64,000 nucleotides of DNA from G963663315 sp965231905 (GCA_965231905.1 CBDDOO010000001.1:992001-1056000), one strand, 5' to 3'. Counted from the first letter of the stretch, positions 17,473 to 26,416 are shown. Numbers and translations: made by a program. The notes: generated from the sequence alone by a model not told the origin.

Positions 17473-18417
17473 ATGTTACGAACTGCATACATCTATCATC
17501 CGTTATTTCTGTCCCACGACACCGGGTCCCATCACCCGGAGTGCAGTCAGCGTCTGACTGCCGCGCATGACCTGTTGAGCAGTCAGGAGTGGTTTGATTC
17601 CCTGCGTCAATACTCGCCCAGGAAGGCTTCGCCCGATATTGTGCGACTGGTTCACGACTCCGGCTATATCGACCGGGTGCAACGGGCCTGTGAATCCGGC
17701 GCCCGCCGAATTGACACCCCGGATGTTTCGGTTTCAGTCGAATCCTGTGAGGTTGCGCTGAACGCGACCGGCAGTGTGCTTGAAATTGCCGATCAGGTCA
17801 TGGCCGGCGATGTGGACAATGGTTTTGCGATGGTGCGGCCGCCGGGGCATCATGCAGAGGTGGCGGAGGCGATGGGATTCTGTCTATTCAACAGTATTGC
17901 CGTGGCGGCCCGCTATCTGCAAAGCCAATACGGATTGGAACGCATCCTGATTCTGGACTGGGACGTGCATCATGGTAACGGCACACAGCATATTTTCGAG
18001 CGGGATTCATCGGTGTTTTATATCAGTCTGCATCAGTTTCCCCATTACCCCGGCACCGGCTCTCTGGCGGAAGCGGGAATCGGTAAGGGCGAAGGAGTGA
18101 CCCTGAATTGTCCGATGAGTCCCGGTCTTGGAGACCGTCAGTATCGGCAGGCGTTCGAAGAAATCATACTGCCCCGGGCAAAGACCTTTTGTCCGGACGC
18201 CGTGCTGATTTCCGCAGGGTTCGACGCCCACCGGGCAGACCCGTTGGGCGCGATCAATCTGGAAAATGAAAGTTACGTCTGGATGACCCGGATGATGATG
18301 GAGTTGGCTGACCAGTGTTGCTCGGGCAGATTGATTTCCGTTCTGGAAGGTGGTTACGATCTTACCGCATTGGCGGAATCGGTTACCGGGCACGTCCGGG
18401 TACTGAGTCAATCGTAA
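17473..18417 (+). CDS. Histone deacetylase family (acetylpolyamine/acetoin-utilisation type) hydrolase
   Basis: 314 aa zinc amidohydrolase of the arginase/deacetylase fold. Catalytic signatures: MVRPPGHHAEV (tandem histidines), LDWDVHHGNGTQHIF (metal ligands), SAGFDAHRADPLG (second metal ligand and fold) and LEGGYDL near the C-terminus. Bacterial members deacetylate acetylpolyamines, acetylated metabolites or lysine residues. It stands alone between dut and a family A repeat. With polyamine genes in the same window, acetylpolyamine deacetylation is possible but unproven. Confidence 0.88.
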   Translation: MLRTAYIYHPLFLSHDTGSHHPECSQRLTAAHDLLSSQEWFDSLRQYSPRKASPDIVRLVHDSGYIDRVQRACESGARRIDTPDVSVSVESCEVALNATGSVLEIADQVMAGDVDNGFAMVRPPGHHAEVAEAMGFCLFNSIAVAARYLQSQYGLERILILDWDVHHGNGTQHIFERDSSVFYISLHQFPHYPGTGSLAEAGIGKGEGVTLNCPMSPGLGDRQYRQAFEEIILPRAKTFCPDAVLISAGFDAHRADPLGAINLENESYVWMTRMMMELADQCCSGRLISVLEGGYDLTALAESVTGHVRVLSQS

Positions 18418-18446
18418 TCGTAGTTGGTACAGTTATCGACGGTTTC

Positions 18447-18526
18447 GGGCGGGCACAGAGACCCGCCCCTACGCATCAATAATCGCAATATCCGTTCGTA
18501 GGGACAGGTCACTGTGCCTGTCCGGG
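18447..18526. repeat. Family A repeats after the deacetylase gene
   Basis: One full family A unit (GGGCGGGCACAGAGACCCGC, 18447 onward) and a related palindrome GACAGGTCACTGTGCCTGTC (about 18503-18522), lying between two convergent genes. Confidence 0.8.
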
Positions 18527-18528
18527 AA

Positions 18529-19500
18529 TCAGCCAGCAATCCTGGCGATGGTCTGTTCGAGACTGGTGGGATTGATCACGGACAAGTAATCCGGCGCCGA
18601 TTCGCTGCCCCTGAACGCCCGCTTCACGATGCCTTCCAGGTTCGGGCGCCTGCCAGTCTCGCTTTTGCCGATGCCGCCGCCGAACTCGATCATCAGATCA
18701 ACCCCGCACTGGTTCGCGCAAATCAGGTTTTGATGCCATAGTACCGGGTTGAAAAGTTGTAAAAACAATCTGGAGCGTATCGAATCCGGGTCGCGGTCAT
18801 GGACCTGGCCGGTGAAGTTGGACAGGACATTGATGGATGGCGGAGTGAACTCTGCCTGTTCCAGTATTTCCCTGAATCTTCGCGCCGCCTCTACCATGTA
18901 GTAAGTATGGAACGCGCCTTCGGTTTTCAGTCTTGAACTGCGTTTGCCGGGGAATTTTTCGGTCATGGCGGCTACCAGCGCATCGAGGTCCTCTGCGCGT
19001 CCACCCACCGCGTTTTGCTCCGGGAGATTGCAGGCGGCGATGCCGCAATAGTGTTGTTCGGCAAGCTGGGTCGCTGATTCCAGATCAATCATCAACGCCT
19101 CCATTTCGCCTTCTCCAAATTCTCCCATCAGTTCACCGCGGGTTTTCACCAGTCGCAATCCGGCTTCAAAACTCAAGGCGCCGGCAGCCACCAGGGCGGA
19201 ATATTCCCCCAGACTATGGCCTGCCACCAGTACCGGCTTGAGTTCGTGGTCGAGCCGTTCCATCAACAGGCGCAGGCAGGCGATGGAATGAGTCAGCAAT
19301 ACCGGCTGGGTAAAGCGGGTCAAATTGATTTCCCCGTCCGGGTCGTCAAAGGACAGCCTGACGATGTCATAGCCGAGCGTATCACTGGCTTCGGCGTAGG
19401 TTTGCCTGACGCTGGTATGCTGTTGATAGAGGTCCTGGCCGATGCCGGGGTATTGGGAGCCCTGACCAGGGAAAAGGAACGCGATTCTGGATGAGGTCAT
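18529..19500 (-). CDS. Malonyl-CoA:ACP transacylase-like protein (FabD family), stand-alone
   Basis: 323 aa acyltransferase. Opens IAFLFPGQGSQYPGIG; the nucleophile elbow is GHSLGEYSAL near residue 95 and the catalytic histidine is in EGAFHTYYM near residue 205. The arginine-bearing motif around residue 120 is present (VKTRGELMGE). It transfers malonyl or another acyl group to an acyl carrier protein. The gene is not in a fab cluster (no fabH, fabG or acpP nearby), so it may be a second FabD or a trans-acting acyltransferase; the housekeeping copy is probably elsewhere. Confidence 0.82.
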   Translation of the reverse strand: MTSSRIAFLFPGQGSQYPGIGQDLYQQHTSVRQTYAEASDTLGYDIVRLSFDDPDGEINLTRFTQPVLLTHSIACLRLLMERLDHELKPVLVAGHSLGEYSALVAAGALSFEAGLRLVKTRGELMGEFGEGEMEALMIDLESATQLAEQHYCGIAACNLPEQNAVGGRAEDLDALVAAMTEKFPGKRSSRLKTEGAFHTYYMVEAARRFREILEQAEFTPPSINVLSNFTGQVHDRDPDSIRSRLFLQLFNPVLWHQNLICANQCGVDLMIEFGGGIGKSETGRRPNLEGIVKRAFRGSESAPDYLSVINPTSLEQTIARIAG

Positions 19501-19629
19501 TGGCAGGTGAGGAGAATGATTTTTTTGGCCTGATTATATCCTGAATTTTCAATCTGGTTCAGGTTTGGTTGAAATCAAACGAGTAGAATAATGGCTTTTT
19601 TGATCTCTATATTTATTGCGGGAAAAACA

Positions 19630-20517
19630 ATGGCAACAGTAATTGATGGTAAGGCGTTTGCATCGAAATTGAGAGGGCGTATCGCCGATGCGGTTCAACA
19701 ACTCGGCAACGAGCGCGATATCAAACCCGGTCTGGCTGTCGTCCTGGTGGGTGAAGACCCGGCCAGTCAGGTTTACGTCAGGAACAAGGCGAAGCAGACC
19801 ATTGAAGTCGGCATGGACTCGATTGAACATAAACTGCCCGCGGATACTTCGGAGGAAGACTTGCTGGCGCTGGTTGGACGGTTGAATGATGACCCGGCAA
19901 TCAATGGCATACTGGTGCAGTTGCCGCTGCCGAAGCAGATAGACGAAAGCAAGGTCATCAACGCCATCAATATGGAAAAGGACGTGGATGGATTTCACAT
20001 CCGGAATGTGGGTCGGCTACTCATCGGGGAAGATTCGCTGGTTCCCTGTACGCCGGCGGGATGCGTCATGCTGCTGAAAGATCACCTGGGAGATTTAAGC
20101 GGGAAAAACGCGGTGATCGTGGGCCGTTCGAATATTGTCGGCAAACCGGTATCGATATTGTTGCTGCGGGAAAACTGCACCGTCACCATCGCGCATTCGA
20201 GAACCCGGGACCTGCCCGCGGTATGCCGTCAGGCGGATATTGTGATAGCGGCAGTGGGTGTCCCCGAACTGGTCAAGGGCGACTGGATCAAACCCGGCGC
20301 TACGGTGATTGACGTCGGTATCAACCGGGTCACGGCGGATGATGGCAAAGCCAGGTTGACCGGAGACGTTGATTACCAGTCGGCGATGCAGGTGGCGGAT
20401 GCGGTCACACCGGTACCAGGCGGTGTCGGCCCGATGACGATTGCCTGTTTACTGCGCAATACGGTTATCGCAGCCTGTCGGCAAAACGGTGTCGAAGCGC
20501 CTTCGGAGATTGGCTGA
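19630..20517 (+). CDS. folD: Bifunctional methylenetetrahydrofolate dehydrogenase/cyclohydrolase FolD
   Basis: 295 aa. Interconverts 5,10-methylene-, methenyl- and 10-formyl-tetrahydrofolate. Signatures: VVLVGEDPASQVYVRNKAK near residue 40, GILVQLPLPKQID near 100 and the NADP-binding VVGRSNIVGKP-type stretch near 165, ending with TPVPGGVGPMTIACLL. The ATG at 19630 has the usual N-terminus ATVIDGKAFA. The 13 extra upstream codons that are open look like leader sequence. Confidence 0.96.
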   Translation: MATVIDGKAFASKLRGRIADAVQQLGNERDIKPGLAVVLVGEDPASQVYVRNKAKQTIEVGMDSIEHKLPADTSEEDLLALVGRLNDDPAINGILVQLPLPKQIDESKVINAINMEKDVDGFHIRNVGRLLIGEDSLVPCTPAGCVMLLKDHLGDLSGKNAVIVGRSNIVGKPVSILLLRENCTVTIAHSRTRDLPAVCRQADIVIAAVGVPELVKGDWIKPGATVIDVGINRVTADDGKARLTGDVDYQSAMQVADAVTPVPGGVGPMTIACLLRNTVIAACRQNGVEAPSEIG

Positions 20518-20520
20518 CCG

Positions 20521-20853
20521 TTGCGGGCCGGCACATAGTGCGGACAGGCACGGCGCTCCCCGATCGGGGGGCGGGGGCAAGCTCTACGATGATGGTTGTG
20601 GCCTCATTCCGTCATTCCCGCGAAGGCGGGAATCCACGATAGTGGTTTGTGCAGGGGATGGCGGTTGGTGGATTCCCGCTTCCGCGGGAATGACGGGGAG
20701 AGTGCGGGAATGACGGGATGGGTGCGAAAATGGTGTTTGATGAGTCGATGACCGTACTTAACGATGCGTAGGGGCGCCCCTCTGTGGGCGCCCGTGATAT
20801 TTATTGTATGGATTCACTCCACAGAAGACTTTAGTTACTAATGGGCTTGATTC
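20521..20853. repeat. Intergenic repeat cluster: A-like, two family B units and the left copy of a ~154-bp direct repeat
   Basis: No gene is seen in these 333 bp. In order: a degenerate family A region (GGCCGGCACATAGTGCGGAC...), a family B hairpin at about 20610-20637, a second B unit at about 20670-20696 and a GGGGCGCCCCTCTGTGGGCG palindrome at about 20771-20790. The stretch 20649-20802 matches 25483-25637 with about ten differences. These two direct copies bracket an accessory island. Confidence 0.85.
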
Positions 20854-21077
20854 ATGAAGTGGAATGTTGACGACTATACAAACAATGCCTCTTACGTTTC
20901 TCAGTATGGACGGGACCTTCTGATACTTCTTGCCCCGGAACCGAAAGAGCGCGTTCTTGATCTTGGTTGTGGTGATGGAGAACTCGCAGAGAAAATAGCC
21001 TTAAGTGGCAGCCGGGTTACGGGGATAGATTCAAGCGAGGAGATGATTCTCGCAGCTCGAAAGCGTGGCATTGATGC

Positions 21078-22510
21078 CTGTGAGCGTTTTCCAATCCAGA
21101 GATGAGCCTGAGGGGGCAGTATTTTGTGAGTCTATTGATCGACATTGAGAGTGGTTGTCAGGCGGCGTAATTTTGGGTTTTGTTAAAAGATAGAAACAGT
21201 TTGTTGCGGGCTTTGTTGAGTCTTCTCGCTGCTTCATTATCACTGTATTGCAAAGCGAAGTCATCCAGTATTTTGAACGTGATTCCGGATTTGAGATATT
21301 GCTGTGCATGGGGCAGGGAACGGAGTTTCTCATACGGAGTCTGGATCAGTGAGTCCGGGTATTTGCGGATTTGTTTTCCCTGATTGTTGATTTCTTCCTT
21401 TGCGAACAAGCAGGGTCGGTGATAGTTCAGGTAGGGATTGAGGTCGTTTGTGAGGAAGTGGTTGACGGGTTGAGCGAAGCGCTGTGAGATGTGTTCGTAT
21501 CCCAGATGCTTGCGGATGACGGAGCCGTTCTTGCCTTCGACCAGGGCGTTGTCATTGCTCTGTCGGGGACGGGATTTGGTTTGTTCGATCTGGAGTTTTT
21601 GCAGGAGTTTAGCGACTTGTCGATTGATATACTCTGAACCGTTATCGGAATGGAACCCCTGGAGCGTGAAGGGGAAGGCATCCAGGAGTTGATGCAGAGC
21701 CGGGATGAGATAGCTTTCGGAGATTCTCTGTACACAGACCACGGCCTGCATCTGGGTGACTTCATCGACAGCATTGATGTGATACAGTCCCTTGATGCCG
21801 TCCTGATCGCCCTGATGGACGGTATCGACGCGCAAGAAGCCGGGACGGCCATCGGGTCTGGGTTTGCGTCGCTCCCCGATTCGCACGGGCGTATAGCGGG
21901 TCTTTTGGAAGTGTCGTCTCTGGCGCTGGTAGGAATCCGAGTGGCGCAGGTTGTACAAGTGTCCATTGGAGATGGCGGCCAGTCGCCGGTATCGGGTATC
22001 GCCGAATACCGAAAAAGCCCGTTCACACAGTTTCCGGGTGGCCGGGCCGGACAGGTTGCCGTGCAGGGTATCGGTTTCCACCAGTAAAGCCACATCTTCC
22101 GGGGTATAACGTCGACAGAAGGCATTGGCGGGTCGCCCCCGGCGATCCCGAATGCGGCCACTATCGCGGTATTGGCGGATCAGCCGGGTGATCTGGGCGC
22201 GGGATAAGCCACTGACCTTCTCCAGGTAGGCTTTCACCACACCCCGGTCGGCCTTGCTCAATGCGCCATAACGCAACTGCCGCAGGCTGTCACAAATCCA
22301 CGGATAGGACTCCTCGCGGGACTGGGGTTCAAAATCAAAAGTAGTGGCTCCGTTCAAAAACGAACGAATCTCCTCCACCGTCTGTAAACGCTGGCTGTGT
22401 AATTTCACGATCATCCTCCGATGATCCCAAAATCAACCCCTTCAAACTCATCTCCCGTTGGAAATACAGCTTATCCTTCAGGCTCATCTTCCATTGGACA
22501 ACTCTCTGTG
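21078..22510. mobile_element. Insertion sequence, integrase-core type (copy 1, full length), with 5-bp target duplication
   Basis: The element proper is 21083-22505 (1,423 bp). Ends are imperfect inverted repeats: left AGCGTTTTCCAATCCAGAG, right (inward) AGAGTTGTCCAATGGAAG, both followed by ATGAGCCTGA. CTGTG is duplicated at 21078-21082 and 22506-22510. A deleted second copy lies at 59811-60974. The element interrupts the methyltransferase gene. Confidence 0.88.
21158..22414 (-). CDS. DDE integrase-core transposase of IS copy 1
   Basis: 418 aa. N-terminal helix-turn-helix region (LSRAQITRLIRQYRDSGRIR) and an rve-type catalytic core: D in LRVDTVHQGDQDG, D in GFHSDNGSEYINR and E in DNALVEGKNGS. 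Intact frame. I could not assign it to a named IS family from memory; it resembles IS481/IS3-type integrases in the core but has its own N-terminal and C-terminal regions. Confidence 0.85.
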   Translation of the reverse strand: MIVKLHSQRLQTVEEIRSFLNGATTFDFEPQSREESYPWICDSLRQLRYGALSKADRGVVKAYLEKVSGLSRAQITRLIRQYRDSGRIRDRRGRPANAFCRRYTPEDVALLVETDTLHGNLSGPATRKLCERAFSVFGDTRYRRLAAISNGHLYNLRHSDSYQRQRRHFQKTRYTPVRIGERRKPRPDGRPGFLRVDTVHQGDQDGIKGLYHINAVDEVTQMQAVVCVQRISESYLIPALHQLLDAFPFTLQGFHSDNGSEYINRQVAKLLQKLQIEQTKSRPRQSNDNALVEGKNGSVIRKHLGYEHISQRFAQPVNHFLTNDLNPYLNYHRPCLFAKEEINNQGKQIRKYPDSLIQTPYEKLRSLPHAQQYLKSGITFKILDDFALQYSDNEAARRLNKARNKLFLSFNKTQNYAA

Positions 22511-22606
22511 TTATCAGTGGCGAAGAGATGAATTATCATAGTGAGTTTGACGCTGTTTTCTCTAATGCAGCCCTGCATTGGATGAAAGATGCGGATAGGG
22601 TTATTG

Positions 22607-23810
22607 ATAAGGAAAGTCTGAACAATACGAGTTTTGGGGATTTTGGGTAGTCATTTTTGTAAATCCGGGATATGAGTGGGTCTGAAAGACAGAATGGCCC
22701 GGAATCAGTGAGCGGGAGCGGGGAAATACAAGCATTCTCCCCCTCTTTTCATTTTTCAGGCGTACGTAGCCTGCAGTTTCAACCGCCTTTGTCTCAACAG
22801 TACTTTCTTCGCCATCACCAGATTGCTTAAGGCACAGGCCACAACCAGTCGATGCGTGTTCTTCTCCAGCCCCCGGTAACGAACCCGGGTAAAACCGAAC
22901 TGCCGCTTGAGAATACCGAACTGATGTTCCACCTTCGACCGTATCCGGGACTTGGTTCGATTCTTCAAGCGCTCCTTCTCCGTCAATTTGCGGTAGCGCG
23001 TCCCCTTCGAATGAGTGAAATCCTTCGCCTCCGGCGCTACCTGTGAAATCACCGCCTTCTGACCCGTATAGGCCGAGTCTCCCCATACACGGGTCTCTTT
23101 CCCGTGCAGAAGTTCCGGCAGAACCTGTGAATCATGAACATTCGCCGGCGTAGCCACCACCGAATGAATCAGCTTGCTGCGACTGTCCACACCGATATGC
23201 GCCTTCATACCAAAGTACCATTGCTGCCCCTTGCGCGTCGAGTGCATCTGGGGGTCTCGTTTCTTCTCCCGGTTCTTGGTCGAACTCGGTGCGCAGATGA
23301 TGCTGGCATCCACGATCGTACCCCGATTCACCTTCAGTCCGTTCTCACCCAAATATTCATTGACCAGTCCGAACAATCGTTCCCCCAGGTTATGCTTCTC
23401 CATCAGATGACGAAACTTGCAGATCGTGGTCTCGTCGGGAGCCGGCTCCCGACCCAGGTCTATGCCCACAAACCGGCGCATCGACAACGAATCGTACAAC
23501 GCTTCCTCGGCAGCCGGGTCCGAAAGACTGAACCAGTGTTGCAGAAAGTGAATCCGCAACATCCGGTCTATTCCAATCGGCCTGCGGCCTGCCCCTTGCG
23601 GTTTGGGATAAAAAGGCTCGATGACTGCATTCAACTCCACCCACGGAATGATTTGCTCCATCTCATCCAGAAAACGCTCCTTGCGCGTCTGTTTCTTGTA
23701 TTTGTCAAATCCAGCTTCGGAAAAAGTACTCTGGCGCATCGGAAATATCTCCAGTCAGTATGAAGTACAAAAATTATACAATAGAAACTGATTAATCAGA
23801 GATTCCATAA
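22607..23810. mobile_element. IS5-family insertion sequence with ATAA target duplication
   Basis: The element proper is 22611-23806 (1,196 bp, the normal IS5 size). Ends are GGAAAGTCTGAACAAT on the left and, inward, GGAATCTCTGATTAAT on the right. ATAA is repeated at 22607-22610 and 23807-23810, consistent with the 4-bp N-T-A-N duplications of IS5 relatives. It interrupts the methyltransferase gene 100 bp after IS copy 1. Confidence 0.88.
22756..23739 (-). CDS. IS5-family transposase
   Basis: 327 aa. N-terminal DUF772-like domain (PIGIDRMLRIHFLQHWFSLSD, SMRRFVGIDL) and a DDE core with D in GTIVDASIICAP, D in RVWGDSAYTGQK and the C-terminal signature SKVEHQFGILKRQFGF carrying the glutamate. 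Intact. Confidence 0.93.
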   Translation of the reverse strand: MRQSTFSEAGFDKYKKQTRKERFLDEMEQIIPWVELNAVIEPFYPKPQGAGRRPIGIDRMLRIHFLQHWFSLSDPAAEEALYDSLSMRRFVGIDLGREPAPDETTICKFRHLMEKHNLGERLFGLVNEYLGENGLKVNRGTIVDASIICAPSSTKNREKKRDPQMHSTRKGQQWYFGMKAHIGVDSRSKLIHSVVATPANVHDSQVLPELLHGKETRVWGDSAYTGQKAVISQVAPEAKDFTHSKGTRYRKLTEKERLKNRTKSRIRSKVEHQFGILKRQFGFTRVRYRGLEKNTHRLVVACALSNLVMAKKVLLRQRRLKLQATYA

Positions 23811-24286
23811 TGTTTATCGTTCTCTCAGAGCAGGCGGACGTTTTTGTGCAGAAATGGGCGGGGAGAGAAACGTTCAAACGATAATTTCTCAAATCTACAT
23901 GCAATTGGACAAGATAGGGCTTAATGGAGATCACTATAATCCATGGTTTTTTCCCACGGAAGGAGAGTATGCATCAAAGTTAAAACGGGCCGGGTTTCAT
24001 GTTGAACGAATAGAAAGATTTGAACGCCCTACCCAACTGCCTACAGACGTTGCGGGCTGGTTGAGGACCTTTGCCAAGTCTTTTTTACAAGATATGCCCA
24101 AAAGCCAGCACGAAAGTTTTATTGGCGCTATCCGAGACGGTGTTTCAAATAAATTACAAAATGAGCGCGGAGCATGGTTTGCAGATTACGTTCGGTTGCG
24201 TTTTCTTGCAAAAAAGAAATGAACAGTGTCTTGAACGGGAATCATGTTACGTCATATCAATTTTAATAAGCGGAGAAGTTGCACTG

Positions 24287-24955
24287 ATGAAAAAGATAAC
24301 GGCGGTTCTGAGCGCGTTGCTGGTGGCTTGGCCGGTGGTGGCGGATGAGGTGTTGAATTGGGATAGAATGACCGAGGAGGAGAAATCCGAGGCGTTGAAA
24401 TTAGGGCAAGAGTGGAAACAACATCAAGATTCGAAACAACAGGCCGAAAATATAAGCGAGATTCAGCAAGTTTTGAATCAGTGCGGATTCAATTCTGGCC
24501 CGATTGATGGAGCCTGGGGAAAGAAAACAGCGAAAGCAGCAACGGCTTATGTTCGGGCACATGGTGGAGCGCCAAACACCGATAGCAGAACCCGGTTAAT
24601 GGCACAAGTAAATTCTTACCGGGTAGGCGATGCGGAACCTTGCCCACCGGCTGGCGCGGTCGATTGGGAACGCTATTGGTCCTGTAAGGGAGGATTGTTT
24701 AGTACTGGGGTAGAACTGGAACTGTATCAAAAGAAGATGACGGGAAAGGGAAGGGTTCTACAGGATGGAATAGAGATAAACACAGATTACCGGATAGAAG
24801 GATTAAGTCGGGTATGGTTGTGGGGCTTGCGTGATGATAATATTTTCCGATATGTGATACAGCTACATGAGAACAGGGCAGCCTATTATGATTTTGGCAC
24901 AAGTGAGAACAAACAGACGACAGCAGAATCAGAGGCCATATATTTCTGTGAGTAA
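24287..24955 (+). CDS. Secreted protein: signal peptide + peptidoglycan-binding-like domain + unknown C-terminal domain
   Basis: 222 aa. Signal peptide KKITAVLSALLVAWPVVA, then a charged helix and a domain resembling peptidoglycan-binding type 1 (ISEIQQVLNQCGFNSGPIDG, AWGKKTAKAATAY) at about residues 65-95. The C-terminal about 85 residues (RYWSCKGG...LELYQ...TDYRIEGLSRVWLWG...RYVIQL) recur in the next gene, so the two are paralogs in that domain; I do not recognise it. Cysteines sit at its start and at the protein end, suggesting a disulfide in the envelope. It starts 64 bp after the broken methyltransferase; no enzyme motif is seen. Start chosen at the ATG giving the signal peptide. Confidence 0.75.
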   Translation: MKKITAVLSALLVAWPVVADEVLNWDRMTEEEKSEALKLGQEWKQHQDSKQQAENISEIQQVLNQCGFNSGPIDGAWGKKTAKAATAYVRAHGGAPNTDSRTRLMAQVNSYRVGDAEPCPPAGAVDWERYWSCKGGLFSTGVELELYQKKMTGKGRVLQDGIEINTDYRIEGLSRVWLWGLRDDNIFRYVIQLHENRAAYYDFGTSENKQTTAESEAIYFCE

Positions 24956-25011
24956 TACGAGGAATCCGGCCAGAATTCAAGATGAACAGACGGGGAATTA
25001 GAGGGGAAATA

Positions 25012-25476
25012 ATGCAAATAAAAAAATTGATCGTAAGCGGGTTTTTGGTGTTGTCGGTTTCGCTTCCTGTGGTCGCGGACGATGGCGTGATGGACAAGAA
25101 GATTATGGAATTTATGAAAAGTGAGGAGTTTCGGGAATTTATGAAAAGCGAGGAAGGGCAGGAATTTATGAGAATTCTGCAAGGAGAGGAGGGGCGGGAA
25201 TTGACGGGAAGCGAGAGCATAAATCCCGGCGAGCCGGTGCGATATTGGGTATGTGACTTAGGGGCAAAACTGGAACTTTATCAAACGGGAAGATCGGGCA
25301 AGATCGTATTAAATGGGGTGGAGGTCGATACCGATTATCGGACGGATGGGCTGGACCGGGTATGGTTGTGGGGTGGCGATAGTAATAATTATCGCTATCA
25401 GGTGAAGCTACAGGGTGATATTGCCAGATATTACATAGGCGGGTGGCAGGAAGATATATATTCTGGTTGTAGATGA
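25012..25476 (+). CDS. Secreted protein of unknown function, paralog of the preceding gene in its C-terminal domain
   Basis: 154 aa. Signal peptide KKLIVSGFLVLSVSLPVVA, a helical stretch with imperfect repeats (EFMKSEEFREFMKSEEGQEF), then the domain shared with the neighbour: RYWVCDLGAKLELYQ, EVDTDYRTDGLDRVWLWGG and a terminal cysteine. The peptidoglycan-binding-like region of the neighbour is absent and replaced by the helical repeat. Together the genes look like a duplicated module with swapped N-terminal parts. Function unknown. Confidence 0.75.
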   Translation: MQIKKLIVSGFLVLSVSLPVVADDGVMDKKIMEFMKSEEFREFMKSEEGQEFMRILQGEEGRELTGSESINPGEPVRYWVCDLGAKLELYQTGRSGKIVLNGVEVDTDYRTDGLDRVWLWGGDSNNYRYQVKLQGDIARYYIGGWQEDIYSGCR

Positions 25477-25482
25477 TGGTCC

Positions 25483-25810
25483 GTGCGGGGGATTGCGGTT
25501 GGTGGATTCCCGCCTTCGCGGGAATGACGGGGAGAGTGCGGGAATGACGGGATGGGTGCGAAAATAACGTTTGATGAGTCGATGACCGTACTTAAGGATG
25601 CGTAGGGGCGTCCCTCTGTGGGCGCCCGCGATATTTTCGTATTCGTTCCGTCGGTTGTGGGCCGGCACGGAGACCGGCCCACAACGATGATGGTCGCGGC
25701 CTCATTTCGTCATTCCCTTGATAAGCGGGAATCCACCGAACCCCCCACCGGCTCTCCGGCGAGCTTCGCTCTTGTATCGCCGACTCCCCCTCAAGGGGGG
25801 AGTGATTTTT
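25483..25810. repeat. Intergenic repeat cluster: right copy of the ~154-bp direct repeat plus families A, B and C
   Basis: No gene is seen. 25483-25637 repeats 20649-20802. Then follow a family A unit (GGGCCGGCACGGAGACCGGC, about 25661), a family B unit (about 25708-25735, with a degenerate loop) and a family C palindrome (CTCCCCCTCAAGGGGGGAG, about 25784-25802). The cytochrome c4 stop codon follows immediately. Confidence 0.85.
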
Positions 25811-26416
25811 CTACTGTAACGCGGACAGATATAGCGCCAGTTGTTTGATTTGTCGTTCGCTCAGGACGAAGGCGATCGGTTGCATGATCGGGTGTTTGCG
25901 GGCGCCGGATTTGAATGCCTTTAATTCGGCTTCGGTATAACTCGCGTGTTGTCCGCCCAGCCGGGGGTATAAGGGGGGGATACCGCTGCCGGATGGGCCA
26001 TGGCACCCCATGCAGGACGGCACGTTAAATTCGGCGATGCCGCCACGGTAAATGGCTTCACCCGCGCGGGCCTCTTCCTCCTGGTCGGGAGATACTGAAC
26101 CCACGGTCATGGTCTGACTGGAATACCAGGCGTCTATATCGGCCATGTCCTGTTCACTGAGTCCGGCGACCAGTCCCATCATCACCGTGCCGGCGCGTTC
26201 TCCGGATTTGAACCTGGCCAACTGGTCGGCAATATAGCCCGGTACCTGACCGGCAATTTTAGGGAATTGCTCCAGTGGGCTGTTGCCATCCGGACCATGG
26301 CAGGCGACGCAGGTTTCGGATTTCACCTTGCCCGCGTCCGCATCCTGTGCCATGCCGACGGTATTCATGGTGACAAGCAGCGCAAGCGCCCCCGTCAATG
26401 TAAACAATCGAATCAT
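25811..26416 (-). CDS. Diheme cytochrome c4
   Basis: 201 aa. Signal peptide of about 23 residues, then two cytochrome c domains with haem-binding CVACH at residues 36-40 and CMGCH at 135-139; methionines after each (TVMMGLVAGL and HPIMQPIAFVL) are likely axial ligands. Periplasmic electron carrier to terminal oxidases. It is divergent from engB, a frequent arrangement in gammaproteobacteria. Its stop abuts a family C repeat. Confidence 0.94.
   Translation of the reverse strand: MIRLFTLTGALALLVTMNTVGMAQDADAGKVKSETCVACHGPDGNSPLEQFPKIAGQVPGYIADQLARFKSGERAGTVMMGLVAGLSEQDMADIDAWYSSQTMTVGSVSPDQEEEARAGEAIYRGGIAEFNVPSCMGCHGPSGSGIPPLYPRLGGQHASYTEAELKAFKSGARKHPIMQPIAFVLSERQIKQLALYLSALQ

Larger units (their letters stand above)
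20854..24222 (+). pseudogene. Class I SAM-dependent methyltransferase gene split by two insertion sequences
   Basis: Three exon-like pieces: 20854-21082, 22511-22610 and 23811-24222. Removing the two ISs with one copy of each target duplication (CTGTG and ATAA) restores one continuous frame of about 246 aa: ...KRGIDAC joins V-I-S-G-E-E-M, and ...DRVID joins N-V-Y-R-S-L-R-A-G-G. Piece 1 holds the SAM-binding motif VLDLGCGDGELAEKIA and motif II VTGIDSSEEM; piece 2 has FDAVFSNAALHWM. This resembles trans-aconitate methyltransferase-like enzymes; the substrate is unknown. As it stands the gene cannot make the enzyme. Apart from the insertions I see no frameshift or stop, so the damage appears recent. 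Confidence 0.88.

Noticed and set aside
22607..23810. Methyltransferase interruption as a programmed or intein-like arrangement
   Set aside because: Both inserts are ordinary ISs with transposases, inverted ends and target duplications.
20610..25810. Repeated GC-rich hairpins as a CRISPR array
   Set aside because: Units are palindromic, unevenly spaced and lie between genes; there are no regular unique spacers or cas genes.
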